NCBI GenBank assembly: GCA_937959395.1
Contig: CALGLR010000022.1
Location: forward strand, 34,233 to 98,232
Origin: an uncultured Flavobacteriaceae bacterium
GTDB taxonomy: Bacteria; Bacteroidota; Bacteroidia; Flavobacteriales; Flavobacteriaceae
Direction of reading: 5' to 3'
Length of the DNA stretch: 64,000 bases
The position numbers and the translations under genes are program-made. The stretch's first letter is position 1. Each line of letters opens with the position of its first letter. The notes beneath the pieces were generated by a model that made no database searches, had not been told where the DNA came from, and saw only the letters and a program-made list of their open reading frames with translations. Below are positions 46,501-54,348 of this stretch, in pieces.

Positions 46501-46915
46501 AGTACACGAACAGAAAGATCCTTTATTAATTTATAAATTTGAATCTTTTGAGTTATTTAAGTCTATGATAGATAGCGTAAACAAGGACGTTATTTCATTC
46601 TTATTTAAAGGTGAATTACCTACCGAGACTACTAATGCTATAAGTGAAGCAAAACAAGCTCGTAGAAAGGATAATACACAAGCTCAAAAAGATGAGATTC
46701 CTAACTTAGATGAGCGTTCTGCACAAAACAGATCTGCTGGTAATACACAACCACAAAGACAAGTTGTAGAAACTATTGTAAGAGACAAGCCAAAAGTAGG
46801 ACGTAACGATAAAGTGACTATTAAGCATGTAATGAGTGGTGAAAACAAAACACTAAAATACAAACAAGCTGAACCCTTAATTGCAAAAGGGGATTGGGTA
46901 ATGATTGAAGAATAA
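43559..46915 (+). CDS. secA: Protein translocase ATPase SecA
   Basis: The motor of the Sec pathway pushing unfolded proteins through SecYEG. The 1118-residue protein has NBD1 with Walker A MQTGEGKT (192-199), Walker B-type [18 protein letters not shown], the preprotein crosslinking region, NBD2 with [35 protein letters not shown] in two blocks, and the helical wing and scaffold domains. It is longer than E. coli SecA (901 residues) because of inserts, including a charged stretch near residues 55-170, which is usual in Bacteroidetes. The end lacks the C-x-C-x8-C-H zinc motif and instead ends in [19 protein letters not shown]. The strong palindromic terminator follows 22 bases after the stop. 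Confidence 0.98.
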   Translation: [1118 protein letters not shown]

Positions 46916-46936
46916 AATATTATATTCTCTATAGTT

Positions 46937-46980
46937 AATAAAAAGGTCGAAAAAATAATTATTTTTTCGACCTTTTTATT
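46937..46980 (+). terminator. Perfect 44-base palindromic terminator after secA
   Basis: The 44 bases are self-complementary with no mismatch: AATAAAAAGGTCGAAAAAA and its complement around an AT centre (AATAATTATT). The T-rich right arm gives an efficient terminator on the plus strand. The symmetry means it would also work for transcription from the other side. Confidence 0.85.
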
Positions 46981-47051
46981 GTTATAATATGCTCTATATC
47001 GTAAATGACTTCATTTTTTTATATAAATTGCATATATAGAAAACCTAAACA

Positions 47052-47909
47052 ATGTCAAAAAAATTATTAACCAATATCTATTCAACAGCAATAAATAAAA
47101 GAGACAATTATTTATTAAACAAAATTGCTGAAAAACTTAAAGAGAAAAAATTACCCTACTCTAACGAAATTTATAAATCCATCATAGGTGTTCTCAAAAA
47201 AAATAATACGAAAGCCTATAACGAATTTAAAAAAATAGAAAAAGAAAGATTACTCCTTAATAAAAACTCAAACACATTAGACGATGGTAGCTTAGGTGCT
47301 TCTGGACTATATGATATGGGATTAACAATAAGTATGGCTAATAAAGCTAGTAAACCAAAAACTGCAGCTGAATTTTTAGGCCTTTTAGCGCTGCATACTG
47401 CACCTAAAACAATACTAGAATTAGGAACTAATACAGGAATTTCATCTTCTTATTTATCGATACTATTGAGTAATAAAAACTCAGATTTCAAAATAACAAC
47501 CTTAGATGCTTCTGTTTATAGACAAAGAGTTGCTAAAACTATTCATAAAAACTTAAAAATTAAAAACATAGAGTATATTAGTGGCTTGTTTTCTCAAACC
47601 TTAAAAAAGGTATTAAACATGCAATCAAATTGGGATATGGTTTTTATAGATGGCCATCATCAATACCAACCCACATTAGATTATTTTAATAGTATTTATC
47701 CTAAATGTAATAAAAATGCAATTATAATTTTTGATGATATTAGATGGAGCATTGGGATGCGTAGAGCTTGGGAGGAATTAAAATTAGATACTAGGTTTTT
47801 ATATTGTGTCGACCTATATACTATTGGAATTGCAATAGTAGCTAATAGTGAAAATGATTCTCCTGAAACATTTAATCTATATCAGGAAGAAACTATTAAA
47901 TTATTTTAA
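47052..47909 (+). CDS. Class I SAM-dependent methyltransferase (paralogue of the one at 41086)
   Basis: A 285-residue protein with TILELGTNTGISSSYLSIL for SAM binding, KITTLDASVYRQRVAK, WDMVFIDGHHQYQPTLDYF and IIIFDDIRWSIGMRRAWEEL, the same block order as in the protein at 41086-41859. The N-terminal 70 residues are lysine-rich and helical. The target is unknown. Its start (ATG at 47052) is 71 bases after the secA terminator. After its stop at 47909 the accessory zone with insertion elements begins. Confidence 0.85.
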   Translation: MSKKLLTNIYSTAINKRDNYLLNKIAEKLKEKKLPYSNEIYKSIIGVLKKNNTKAYNEFKKIEKERLLLNKNSNTLDDGSLGASGLYDMGLTISMANKASKPKTAAEFLGLLALHTAPKTILELGTNTGISSSYLSILLSNKNSDFKITTLDASVYRQRVAKTIHKNLKIKNIEYISGLFSQTLKKVLNMQSNWDMVFIDGHHQYQPTLDYFNSIYPKCNKNAIIIFDDIRWSIGMRRAWEELKLDTRFLYCVDLYTIGIAIVANSENDSPETFNLYQEETIKLF

Positions 47910-48089
47910 ATACTTCTAATTACTATTTAGTAATTAGAAAATCCATATTTTATTCTTAATAAAAAAACTCACCAAATAACGAATTGATAAAAGTCCGATT
48001 GAGAAATAACTCGAACTAAACCACTATGAACTAGAAGTCCCATAAGTTTTTAAATCTAACTAAAGTCAGTGGTTCGGAATCTAACGTGA
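47910..48089. other. Presumed right end of the IS200-type remnant
   Basis: The 180 bases between the methyltransferase stop and the transposase remnant have no gene. AACCACT (48019-48025) and AGTGGTT (48068-48074) could form a stem, with a smaller subterminal structure inside. This is the side where IS200 elements carry their right-end hairpin, but I cannot fix the exact end. Confidence 0.4.
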
Positions 48090-48277
48090 TTACTCTAATA
48101 TAAAATTATCACTATCATTACTAGATTTACAATGATGCTCTAAATACTCATTTACCATTTTATCGGTTATGTTGCCCGTACTCCAATATCCAAATCCAAT
48201 AGCCCAGAAATGTCTGCCCCAATATTGTTTCTTTAAGAGTGGAAATTCCTATTGAATCTTTCTAGATGTTCTTCCTT

Positions 48278-48285
48278 TTAATTTT
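48278..48285. repeat. Left copy of the 8-bp target site duplication TTAATTTT
   Basis: TTAATTTT stands immediately before the left end of the insertion element (48286) and is repeated after its right end at 49374-49381. Eight bases is the usual length for the IS1595 family. Confidence 0.9.
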
Positions 48286-49373
48286 GGCTGTAGTTTATAA
48301 TTGCGTTGCTATTAGTTTTTCATATTGATTTTGTATTTGTCGAAACCTCTCTAATGCTCCTATATTAATTGTTTTTTCAACAAAAGCATTGGTTCTATCT
48401 TTTCTAGACTTAATGCTTTCTTTTACCCGATGCCAATTTAAGTACTGTTGTAAATATTTAGTTGATACACCCCAAAAAGTATTATCAATCCATTTTTTGA
48501 TTCTATTATGAGTAGAGTTCACATGTTGTATATGATAATTTCCTTTAACTCTTTCTCCTTTTGATACATTTATAGGATGAAACTCCATTTCATTGTCTTT
48601 AGCAAAGCCTTTATAAGTATGATGTGCATCACTACATAATATGGTGACGCCTTTTTTTACTCGATTACCAATTGATTTTTCTAAATCTGTTTTTTTAATT
48701 CGACCAAGGGTAGCTACACTAAGGTCTAATGTTGATTTTCTATCTTGAGTTACTATTACTGCAACTTGGTCATTACTTATACCGCGCTTAGTAGATTTAC
48801 CTCCTCGTTTTCTGGAGAGGCGACCGTTTTACCTCCATTCCTTTTTCAGAACGAAGAAAAAACGTCTCGTCACTCTCGGTAATTCCGGTGAAATCATCCT
48901 GATTATCATCATTTTTACTGTCAAACGATGCTAATATCTTGTGACGCCAGTCAAATGCTGTCTTTTTATTAATTTTTAGAGTATCCTTAATTTTATCTAA
49001 ACTTTTTTCTTCTAACATTAAAGATAGATAAGAGTCTATTTTATCCTTTTTATGAAGGCCTGACATCCAGGTGCCAGTGTATTCCGTAAAACTCCTATTA
49101 CACAATTTACATTTATAACGTTGAGCACTTTTGTCTTTGCCAAAACGGACATATTTAGTATGATTACAATGAGGGCAAGATCCCATTTTATTATCTAAAA
49201 TATGTCGCCGTGAAGCTTGAACTTCTATATGCTTATCAGCTTTAGGGAGCTCTTCAATAAGTTCCGACATAAATAATTCACGCTTTTCAGAGGGAAGTGA
49301 GAGTATTACAGCTTTTATTTTTTCTAAATCCATACACTAAATATAAAAATAATAGCAATCATAAACTAGAGCC
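48286..49373 (-). mobile_element. IS1595-family insertion sequence (1088 bp)
   Basis: The ends are inverted repeats: GGCTGTAGTTTATAATTGC on the left and GGCTCTAGTTTATGATTGC read inward from the right, 17 of 19 bases equal. TTAATTTT is duplicated on both sides. The single transposase gene is on the minus strand and carries a frameshift. The target is an IS200-type tnpA pseudogene. The size and the zinc-ribbon plus DDE/N transposase match the ISXO2-like IS1595 family. Confidence 0.93.
48295..49333 (-). pseudogene. IS1595-family transposase, frameshifted
   Basis: The N-terminal frame (49333 to 48797, 178 residues) has a zinc ribbon (CPHC ... CKLC) and the first catalytic Asp in TGITESDETFFL. 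The C-terminal frame, open from about 48820 to 48295, has GGKSTKRGISNDQVAVIV, the second Asp in ILCSDAHHTYKGF and HVNSTHNRIKKWI with the last catalytic residue. A one-base shift near 48811-48822 separates them. Without it the protein would be 345 residues. It is either a disabling indel or, less likely, a programmed frameshift. The joint reads KRSP then SRKRGGK once corrected. Confidence 0.9.
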
Positions 49374-49381
49374 TTAATTTT
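49374..49381. repeat. Right copy of the 8-bp target site duplication TTAATTTT
   Basis: Same eight bases as at 48278-48285, immediately after the right inverted repeat of the IS1595-type element. Confidence 0.9.
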
Positions 49382-49653
49382 TTAACAATACTACTAACAT
49401 CTAGTGATGGACGATATTCTATATGCATGTGAATATGATCTTTACAAACAACTCCTTTTAATATTATAATATCTTCTGAATCACAAATTTGTATTAGTAA
49501 TTTTCTACAAAGCCTCTGAACATCTCCTAACAAAACCTTATAACGATACTTAGTACTCCAAACTAAGTGAACTGCTAAATTTGAAACCGTATGACCATTA
49601 GTTCTTTGATTACACATTCAACAAAAGTAAATATTTTTAGAAGCTAAAGCGAA

Positions 49654-49669
49654 ATGCACTAAAGTGCAT
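49654..49669. repeat. Hairpin at the presumed left end of the IS200-type remnant
   Basis: ATGCACTAAAGTGCAT folds into a perfect 6-bp stem with a 4-base loop (ATGCAC-TAAA-GTGCAT). It lies 37 bases upstream of the TnpA start codon, where IS200 elements keep the left-end hairpin recognised by TnpA. Confidence 0.6.
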
Positions 49670-49828
49670 AGTTTTAACTAAATTTGAGACCAATAAAACT
49701 TAAGATGCTAGATTCATCGTTTTTATTATTAGCCTTGATATTATTTTTATTGAAAAAGCATTAAATAATCCGTAATTTGATATTGTGCTAATATTAATTT
49801 TAATGTAAAAAATTTTAAACCTTTTACT

Positions 49829-51424
49829 TTGAGACAATTTAAATATCAAATTATATTAATCATAGCAATTCTTGCTGGTTTCCTTGTAATAAAATCATTA
49901 ATAAATACATTCTATAAAACCGAGGAACAAAAGCTAATTGATCAATTAAATAAAGTACATAATGATGCGCTTTTAAAAGCAAAATCTGGAATTGAGGTCT
50001 ATGCAACACTTGTTTCTTCTTTTAGAAGTTATATAGAAAACTCTAAAAAATTTCCTTCAGAATTAGAACTTCAAAATTACACTAAGGACCTATTAAAGGA
50101 TCTTAAATTTGAGGATTCCTTAATTGTAAGCTATTTAGATAAGGATCATGTTTTTAAATACGTAATTACACCAAATGAGATAGATCCCTTTAATTTAAAA
50201 GGTTTATCTACTAAAGATCTGAGAAATAAAGAAGAAATAGATCGATTAAATCATTTAATGTCTCAAGACAGTATTATACTTTTCCCGCCTATTAATTTAA
50301 TTGAAGGTTGGGCTGGTTTTCCTTTTAATTTTTCTGCTAAAGATTATAACGATGATGTTGTAGGCTATATCGCTCCTATTATTGATGTAAAATATTTGCT
50401 CAATAAATTTTATGACAATGATAGAGATAGTAAATTTGTTCATCAATTTATAGTAAACGATTCAATTGATATTTCTAGAGAAGTCGTTTACGATAATACT
50501 CAAATTTATAATAAAAATAGAGATTCCGAATTTTATAAAAACTTTGACTTAAATAAAAAGGATTTTATTTATTCAAGTATTAATCTATATGGTTTAAACT
50601 TTAAAATTGGTAGTGCTTATAAGAAAAAGCCTCAAATAGATAAAACAATAGTATCATTATCTTATTTATGGTATTCACTTTTAGCTATATTTTCAATGCT
50701 TTTGCTCTATCAATTTTCTAAAAACTTAGCCTTAAATTCTAAACTAAAAACAGCAAATAAAGAGATTGAACTTAAAAATGCTACTTTGGAAAAAAGTTTG
50801 CTAAAAACTCAAACCCTAATTAAAGAAATTCATCATAGAGTAAAAAATAATATGCAAATGATCTCTGGTCTCTTGATGCTACAAGAAGATGAATATGCAG
50901 ATGAAAAAGTGATTAAAGCTTTAGAGCAAAGTAGAAATAGAATACAATCGATGGCTCTGGTTCATGAAAAATTATATGACAGTGTAAATCTTATAGATAT
51001 TGAAGCTAAAGAATATACAAAGCAATTAATACGTTTTGTTGAAGATACTATTGGAAACAGTAAATTAAACGTGATTAAAGAGTTAAACATACCACCAAAT
51101 TTAATTTTTGATGCAGATACAACAGCTAACCTTGGATTAATAATTAATGAGTTAGTAACCAATTCCTTTAAGCATGCATTCTCTATTGGAGTTAAAAATA
51201 AAATCACAATTTCTATTATTGAGGAGCAAGATCATTTTAAATTAATCTATAAGGATAACGGAAAAGGAATACCTAAAGAATTTAATTTTAAAGAAAGTAA
51301 TTCTCTTGGTTTGAAACTCATCTATATTTTATCCGATGAACTAAAAGGTAATATATACTATGATAACGCTATAGAGACTTACGTTATTAACTTTAAACCG
51401 ATGCTAAAGAGTTTTAAAGATTAA
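49829..51424 (+). CDS. Sensor histidine kinase (HisKA_2 family), TTG start
   Basis: A 531-residue membrane sensor. After a short basic start, helix 1 (about 7-27) is followed by an extracytoplasmic sensing region (about 30-270) with no named family, and helix 2 (about 274-296). A coiled linker (about 300-330) leads to the HisKA_2 dimerisation domain with EIHHRVKNNMQMISGLLM, phospho-accepting His 335 or 336, and then the HATPase_c domain with INELVTNSFKHAF (N box), YKDNGKGIP (G1) and SLGLKLI (G2). The first codon is TTG, and no in-frame ATG exists nearby. No response regulator is adjacent, so its partner is elsewhere. Confidence 0.9.
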   Translation: MRQFKYQIILIIAILAGFLVIKSLINTFYKTEEQKLIDQLNKVHNDALLKAKSGIEVYATLVSSFRSYIENSKKFPSELELQNYTKDLLKDLKFEDSLIVSYLDKDHVFKYVITPNEIDPFNLKGLSTKDLRNKEEIDRLNHLMSQDSIILFPPINLIEGWAGFPFNFSAKDYNDDVVGYIAPIIDVKYLLNKFYDNDRDSKFVHQFIVNDSIDISREVVYDNTQIYNKNRDSEFYKNFDLNKKDFIYSSINLYGLNFKIGSAYKKKPQIDKTIVSLSYLWYSLLAIFSMLLLYQFSKNLALNSKLKTANKEIELKNATLEKSLLKTQTLIKEIHHRVKNNMQMISGLLMLQEDEYADEKVIKALEQSRNRIQSMALVHEKLYDSVNLIDIEAKEYTKQLIRFVEDTIGNSKLNVIKELNIPPNLIFDADTTANLGLIINELVTNSFKHAFSIGVKNKITISIIEEQDHFKLIYKDNGKGIPKEFNFKESNSLGLKLIYILSDELKGNIYYDNAIETYVINFKPMLKSFKD

Positions 51425-51654
51425 ATTTATTGTTTTATTATATAGATAAAAATAGTAAGTATTTTGAGTAAATTTCTCCGAGGCAAGCCTACAGAGCATT
51501 TTTAAGGAACACATTTACAAACTTTAAACATTCACTAGCGAGGCAAACCTCGGGGTATTAACCCTCCTAGAATAAAAAGGCGATATAAAATTAAACTGTT
51601 ATACCCCTTTTTTGTTGTGTTATAGTAGTAATACTATTCTAGTATAAAACGTTT

Positions 51655-52330
51655 TACTTTATAACCCCAACTTTAACAAATAAATTGTTGATAACAAACT
51701 AGTTACATTTATACTTATATTATTACCAGTTGTTTTAGTTTCTATTAACCTTCTGCTAGTACAATCATAGATAATTATTAATTTGTTTTCTCCTAATTCT
51801 TTAAAATGAAGAATAGCATCAGTAGGATTTGGATACATTTTAAAAACCTTTAAATCATTCTCATTAATCCCCAAAACGCCATTTACAGTAACATCAACAA
51901 CATATTTTTCAACTGTTTACTGAATATAATCTATTCCTCTCGGTTGTATATGGTATTTATATAACCTAGTTTGGCTGATTTGTTTTTAGAAACATATGAT
52001 ACTGAATTCACCCAAATATCACTTAATGGATTATTTACAGTTGAAGGATCTCTTAGTAATGTAGATTTAACCTTAGCTCCACCCCCTAATAAAATATTTT
52101 CTCTTTTGAAACGATTAGATGGTCTAGCGTTCCAATAATGGATGTAAATCATCCCATTTACTAGTATCTACTACTATTTCCTGTAAATTCATCGGTAAGT
52201 TTTGGTATTGAAACTCACATTTGACCATTTAGTGGAGGTGCTGCCTGAAAAATAAGTGTCTGAAATGTTAAAAAAACAATAAGTATTAATATAAATTGTA
52301 CTTTTTTAACCCTAATTTTAGGAGCGATTT
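51655..52330 (-). pseudogene. Decayed gene for a secreted T9SS-sorted protein
   Basis: Three pieces on the minus strand look like one lost gene. At about 52320-52230 a frame encodes a signal-peptide-like sequence (KKVQFILILIVFLTFQTLIF, then QAAPPLNGQM and a stop). At 52152-51931 a 73-residue frame (NARPSNRFKRENILLGGG...) and at 51874-51659 a 71-residue frame ending in a type A sorting domain (FKMYPNPTDAILHFKELG...) are visible. Stops and frame changes separate the pieces. The function of the lost protein cannot be told. Confidence 0.7.
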
Positions 52331-52569
52331 AATCGCTACACCTACACTTTCTATAGTAATTACCCTCCTCCGAAGGCATCTTTTTTAAATCCATAAGATA
52401 CAGATAATCTTATAGTTAACATGTTTAATAGATAAACAGTATTCCCCTTTGTTTCCACTTACACTATTTTATCAAAAAGACACCTATTTATATCATTATT
52501 CTTATTTCATGGTAATTACAACTAAATAAATGACTTGTTTTTTTTTCTTCTTTTATTATTATATTTTTC

Positions 52570-52577
52570 TACATTTG
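52570..52577 (+). promoter_or_regulatory. Putative -7 box for the ECF sigma factor gene
   Basis: TACATTTG matches TAnnTTTG and lies 21 bases before the ATG at 52599. A T-rich run, not a clear TTG, is at the -33 position. Confidence 0.5.
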
Positions 52578-52598
52578 AAATAAAATCGGAATTATAAA

Positions 52599-53150
52599 AT
52601 GCCAAACCATAAAATTGATCCAAACAAGTGGATAAACTTGTATAGCGATTATTTGTTTAACTACACCGTTTCTCGGGTTAGTGATCGTGCCATTGCTCAA
52701 GATTTAGTTTCTGAAACATTTCTAGCCGGTTTAAATTCGATGAAAAACTTTAAAGGAGAAGCAAGTGAGCGCACATGGCTTATTTCAATTTTAAAAAGAA
52801 AAATTATCGATCACTACCGTAAAATAAACTCTAACAAAGGAAAAGCTGAAGTTAGAATGTCTTATAGTGATTCTGAAAATGAAGGAGATTGGCTAGAAGA
52901 ACGAGTTGCTGATCCTTTTGATAAAACAGCTGAAGACAAAATAGAGAACACAGAATTAGGGTTTGCTATTAATAAATGTTTAGAAAAACTACCAGAAAAA
53001 CAAGCTAAAGTTTTTGAAATGAAAACCATTTTAAATTACGAAACGGAAACTATTTGTAATGAATTAAATATTACAGCGTCTAACCTATGGGTAATTGTCC
53101 ACAGAGCTAGAACTGCAATGGCTGGTTGCCTAGAAAAAAGTTGGTTTTAA
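52599..53150 (+). CDS. ECF-type RNA polymerase sigma factor
   Basis: A 183-residue sigma-70 family protein with regions 2 and 4 only. Region 2 covers about 12-75 (YLFNYTVSRVSDRAIAQDLV, FKGEASERTWLISILKRKII in blocks) for core binding and -10 melting. Region 4 covers about 125-180 (LPEKQAKVFEMKTILNYETE, then ELNITASNLWVIVHRARTAM), the -35 helix-turn-helix. Seventeen bases after its stop is a small gene for a HxxxCxxC zinc-binding protein, the probable anti-sigma partner. Confidence 0.93.
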   Translation: MPNHKIDPNKWINLYSDYLFNYTVSRVSDRAIAQDLVSETFLAGLNSMKNFKGEASERTWLISILKRKIIDHYRKINSNKGKAEVRMSYSDSENEGDWLEERVADPFDKTAEDKIENTELGFAINKCLEKLPEKQAKVFEMKTILNYETETICNELNITASNLWVIVHRARTAMAGCLEKSWF

Positions 53151-53167
53151 ATAAATAGCCTTAAATT

Positions 53168-53425
53168 ATGAGTAAAATTATCATCCCTTGTGACGAAGCA
53201 AACCATGTTTGTGATAAAACGCAATATAAAGAAGCTACTTTGTGGGAAAAAGTAAAATTGAACATTCACTTAATATATTGTAGTGCATGTAGAAAATACA
53301 CTAAAAACAATACTAAATTGACTAAACTTATTAAAGGTAATGGAAAAGTTGAGCCTATAGCAACAAATGCTAAAGAACAATTAAAATCTACTTTTGAAAA
53401 AGAATTAGCTAAACATAAACATTAA
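53168..53425 (+). CDS. Small putative anti-sigma protein with HxxxCxxC motif
   Basis: An 85-residue soluble protein. H34-L-I-Y-C38-S-A-C41 fits the H-x3-C-x2-C zinc motif of ZAS-type anti-sigma domains, and two more cysteines lie near the start (C8, C15). There is no membrane helix, unlike typical FecR or RsiW proteins. Its place 17 bases after the ECF gene on the same strand supports the assignment. Its last 21 bases overlap the end of the convergent UbiA-like gene. Confidence 0.75.
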   Translation: MSKIIIPCDEANHVCDKTQYKEATLWEKVKLNIHLIYCSACRKYTKNNTKLTKLIKGNGKVEPIATNAKEQLKSTFEKELAKHKH

Positions 53426-54238
53426 TACTAGCCATAAAATGGGTACACCTTCTACCCAAAATGCACTATAATAATTACCTTGATCTTTTTTTGCAAAAAA
53501 CAATAGTAAAAATAATAAGACTCCTATTAGTGCTGATATAATTATTATTTCTAAACTAATTATATCTTTAAAAAACTCTAAAAAAAAGAAAATAATTAAC
53601 AAAATCGCCCCCATAGCTTTGGTTTTTTTAACTCCAATTTTCTGAGGAATTGTAGCCAATTTCAAATTATCATACTTTAAGTCTCTAATTTCGAAAGGAA
53701 GCATCAATACTACAACAAGTATATATGTTTGTAAAAAGGTAAATAACACATCAGTATTAAATTCAATATTATTTTCTAGAACAGGAAGCAAAACTGTAAC
53801 TCCTGCCCAAACAGTAGCAATAACATATATTTTAAGACCACTTACACTTCGTAAATTTTTTTGATCATCGATATAAAAACGTTTAGGAATAAATGGAATA
53901 GCATATAAAAAAGTAACTCCCCCCATACAGAATATCCATATAAGCGTATTCAAATTAAGCCTAAAAGCATAATAGCACATTAAAAAGAAACATAGCAACG
54001 AGAATAACTGTATTATTTTTAACCAATTGGCCAAGCTACGATGGTGCCATTTTGCAACACCAAAGTATTTCACAAAATTATATCCTGTTATTGTAGCAAA
54101 AAATATGAAGTACAATATATCTTCATTATGAGGCAAATCAAACTTTATTAAAGTTATCCATGCTAATGCATACACAGATAATGCAACATGTAAGCTACTA
54201 TTTATATAAAAATTAAAAAGGGATTTCACATATTTCAT
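53405..54238 (-). CDS. UbiA-like membrane protein, possible prenyltransferase with incomplete motif 1
   Basis: A 277-residue protein with about eight membrane helices. MLPFEIRDLKYDNLKLATIPQKIGVKKTKAMG matches the second Asp-rich motif of UbiA prenyltransferases (D-x-K-x-D followed by P-x-x-x-G). The first motif, normally N-D-x-x-D-x-x-x-D after the second helix, is replaced by TGYNFVKYFGVAKWHHR, without the acidic residues. It may thus be an inactive or altered member. Such proteins are common in Flavobacteriaceae. The cellular role is unknown. It overlaps the anti-sigma gene at the 3' ends by 21 bases. Confidence 0.78.
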   Translation of the reverse strand: MKYVKSLFNFYINSSLHVALSVYALAWITLIKFDLPHNEDILYFIFFATITGYNFVKYFGVAKWHHRSLANWLKIIQLFSLLCFFLMCYYAFRLNLNTLIWIFCMGGVTFLYAIPFIPKRFYIDDQKNLRSVSGLKIYVIATVWAGVTVLLPVLENNIEFNTDVLFTFLQTYILVVVLMLPFEIRDLKYDNLKLATIPQKIGVKKTKAMGAILLIIFFFLEFFKDIISLEIIIISALIGVLLFLLLFFAKKDQGNYYSAFWVEGVPILWLVLMFMFS

Positions 54239-54348
54239 TAAAGACTAATAATAAATGGGTTGCTTATTTTTAATTAACTAGTAAAAAACGCTTAAAATTT
54301 TCAATGTTCTTTATTCATCCATAGCTAAAATAATATTAAAATATAATA

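Larger units (their letters stand above)
48090..49617 (-). pseudogene. IS200/IS605-type TnpA pseudogene, split by an IS1595 element
   Basis: The N-terminal part (start at 49617) has MCNQRTNGHTVSNLAVHLVW and the HUH motif region DHIHMHIEY. The C-terminal part (48285 down to the TAA at 48090-48092) encodes KLKGRTSRKIQ, then QYWGRHFWAIGFGYWSTGN and NEYLEHH with the likely catalytic Tyr. Removing the 1088-base insert and one 8-base target copy restores one 432-base frame reading SSIVKKLKGRTSRKIQ across the joint, 143 residues, the normal length of a Y1 transposase. A TAG in frame at 48249-48251 shows that the gene was disabled in addition to being interrupted. Confidence 0.93.
51425..52598. other. 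1.2-kb region without an intact gene
   Basis: It holds the wreck of a T9SS-type secreted-protein gene (about 51655-52330, minus strand) and small palindromic repeats. CGAGGCAAGCCT (about 51479-51490) recurs as CGAGGCAAACCT at 51540-51551, the second followed by a hairpin (CGAGG-CAAA-CCTCG). At 52323-52337, AGCGATTTAATCGCT is another perfect hairpin. The last 230 bases are plain AT-rich DNA leading to the sigma factor promoter. Confidence 0.6.

Noticed and set aside
48295..48588. A separate 97-residue gene inside the insertion element
   Set aside because: It is the C-terminal part of the frameshifted transposase. The frame is continuous upstream to about 48820 with transposase motifs.
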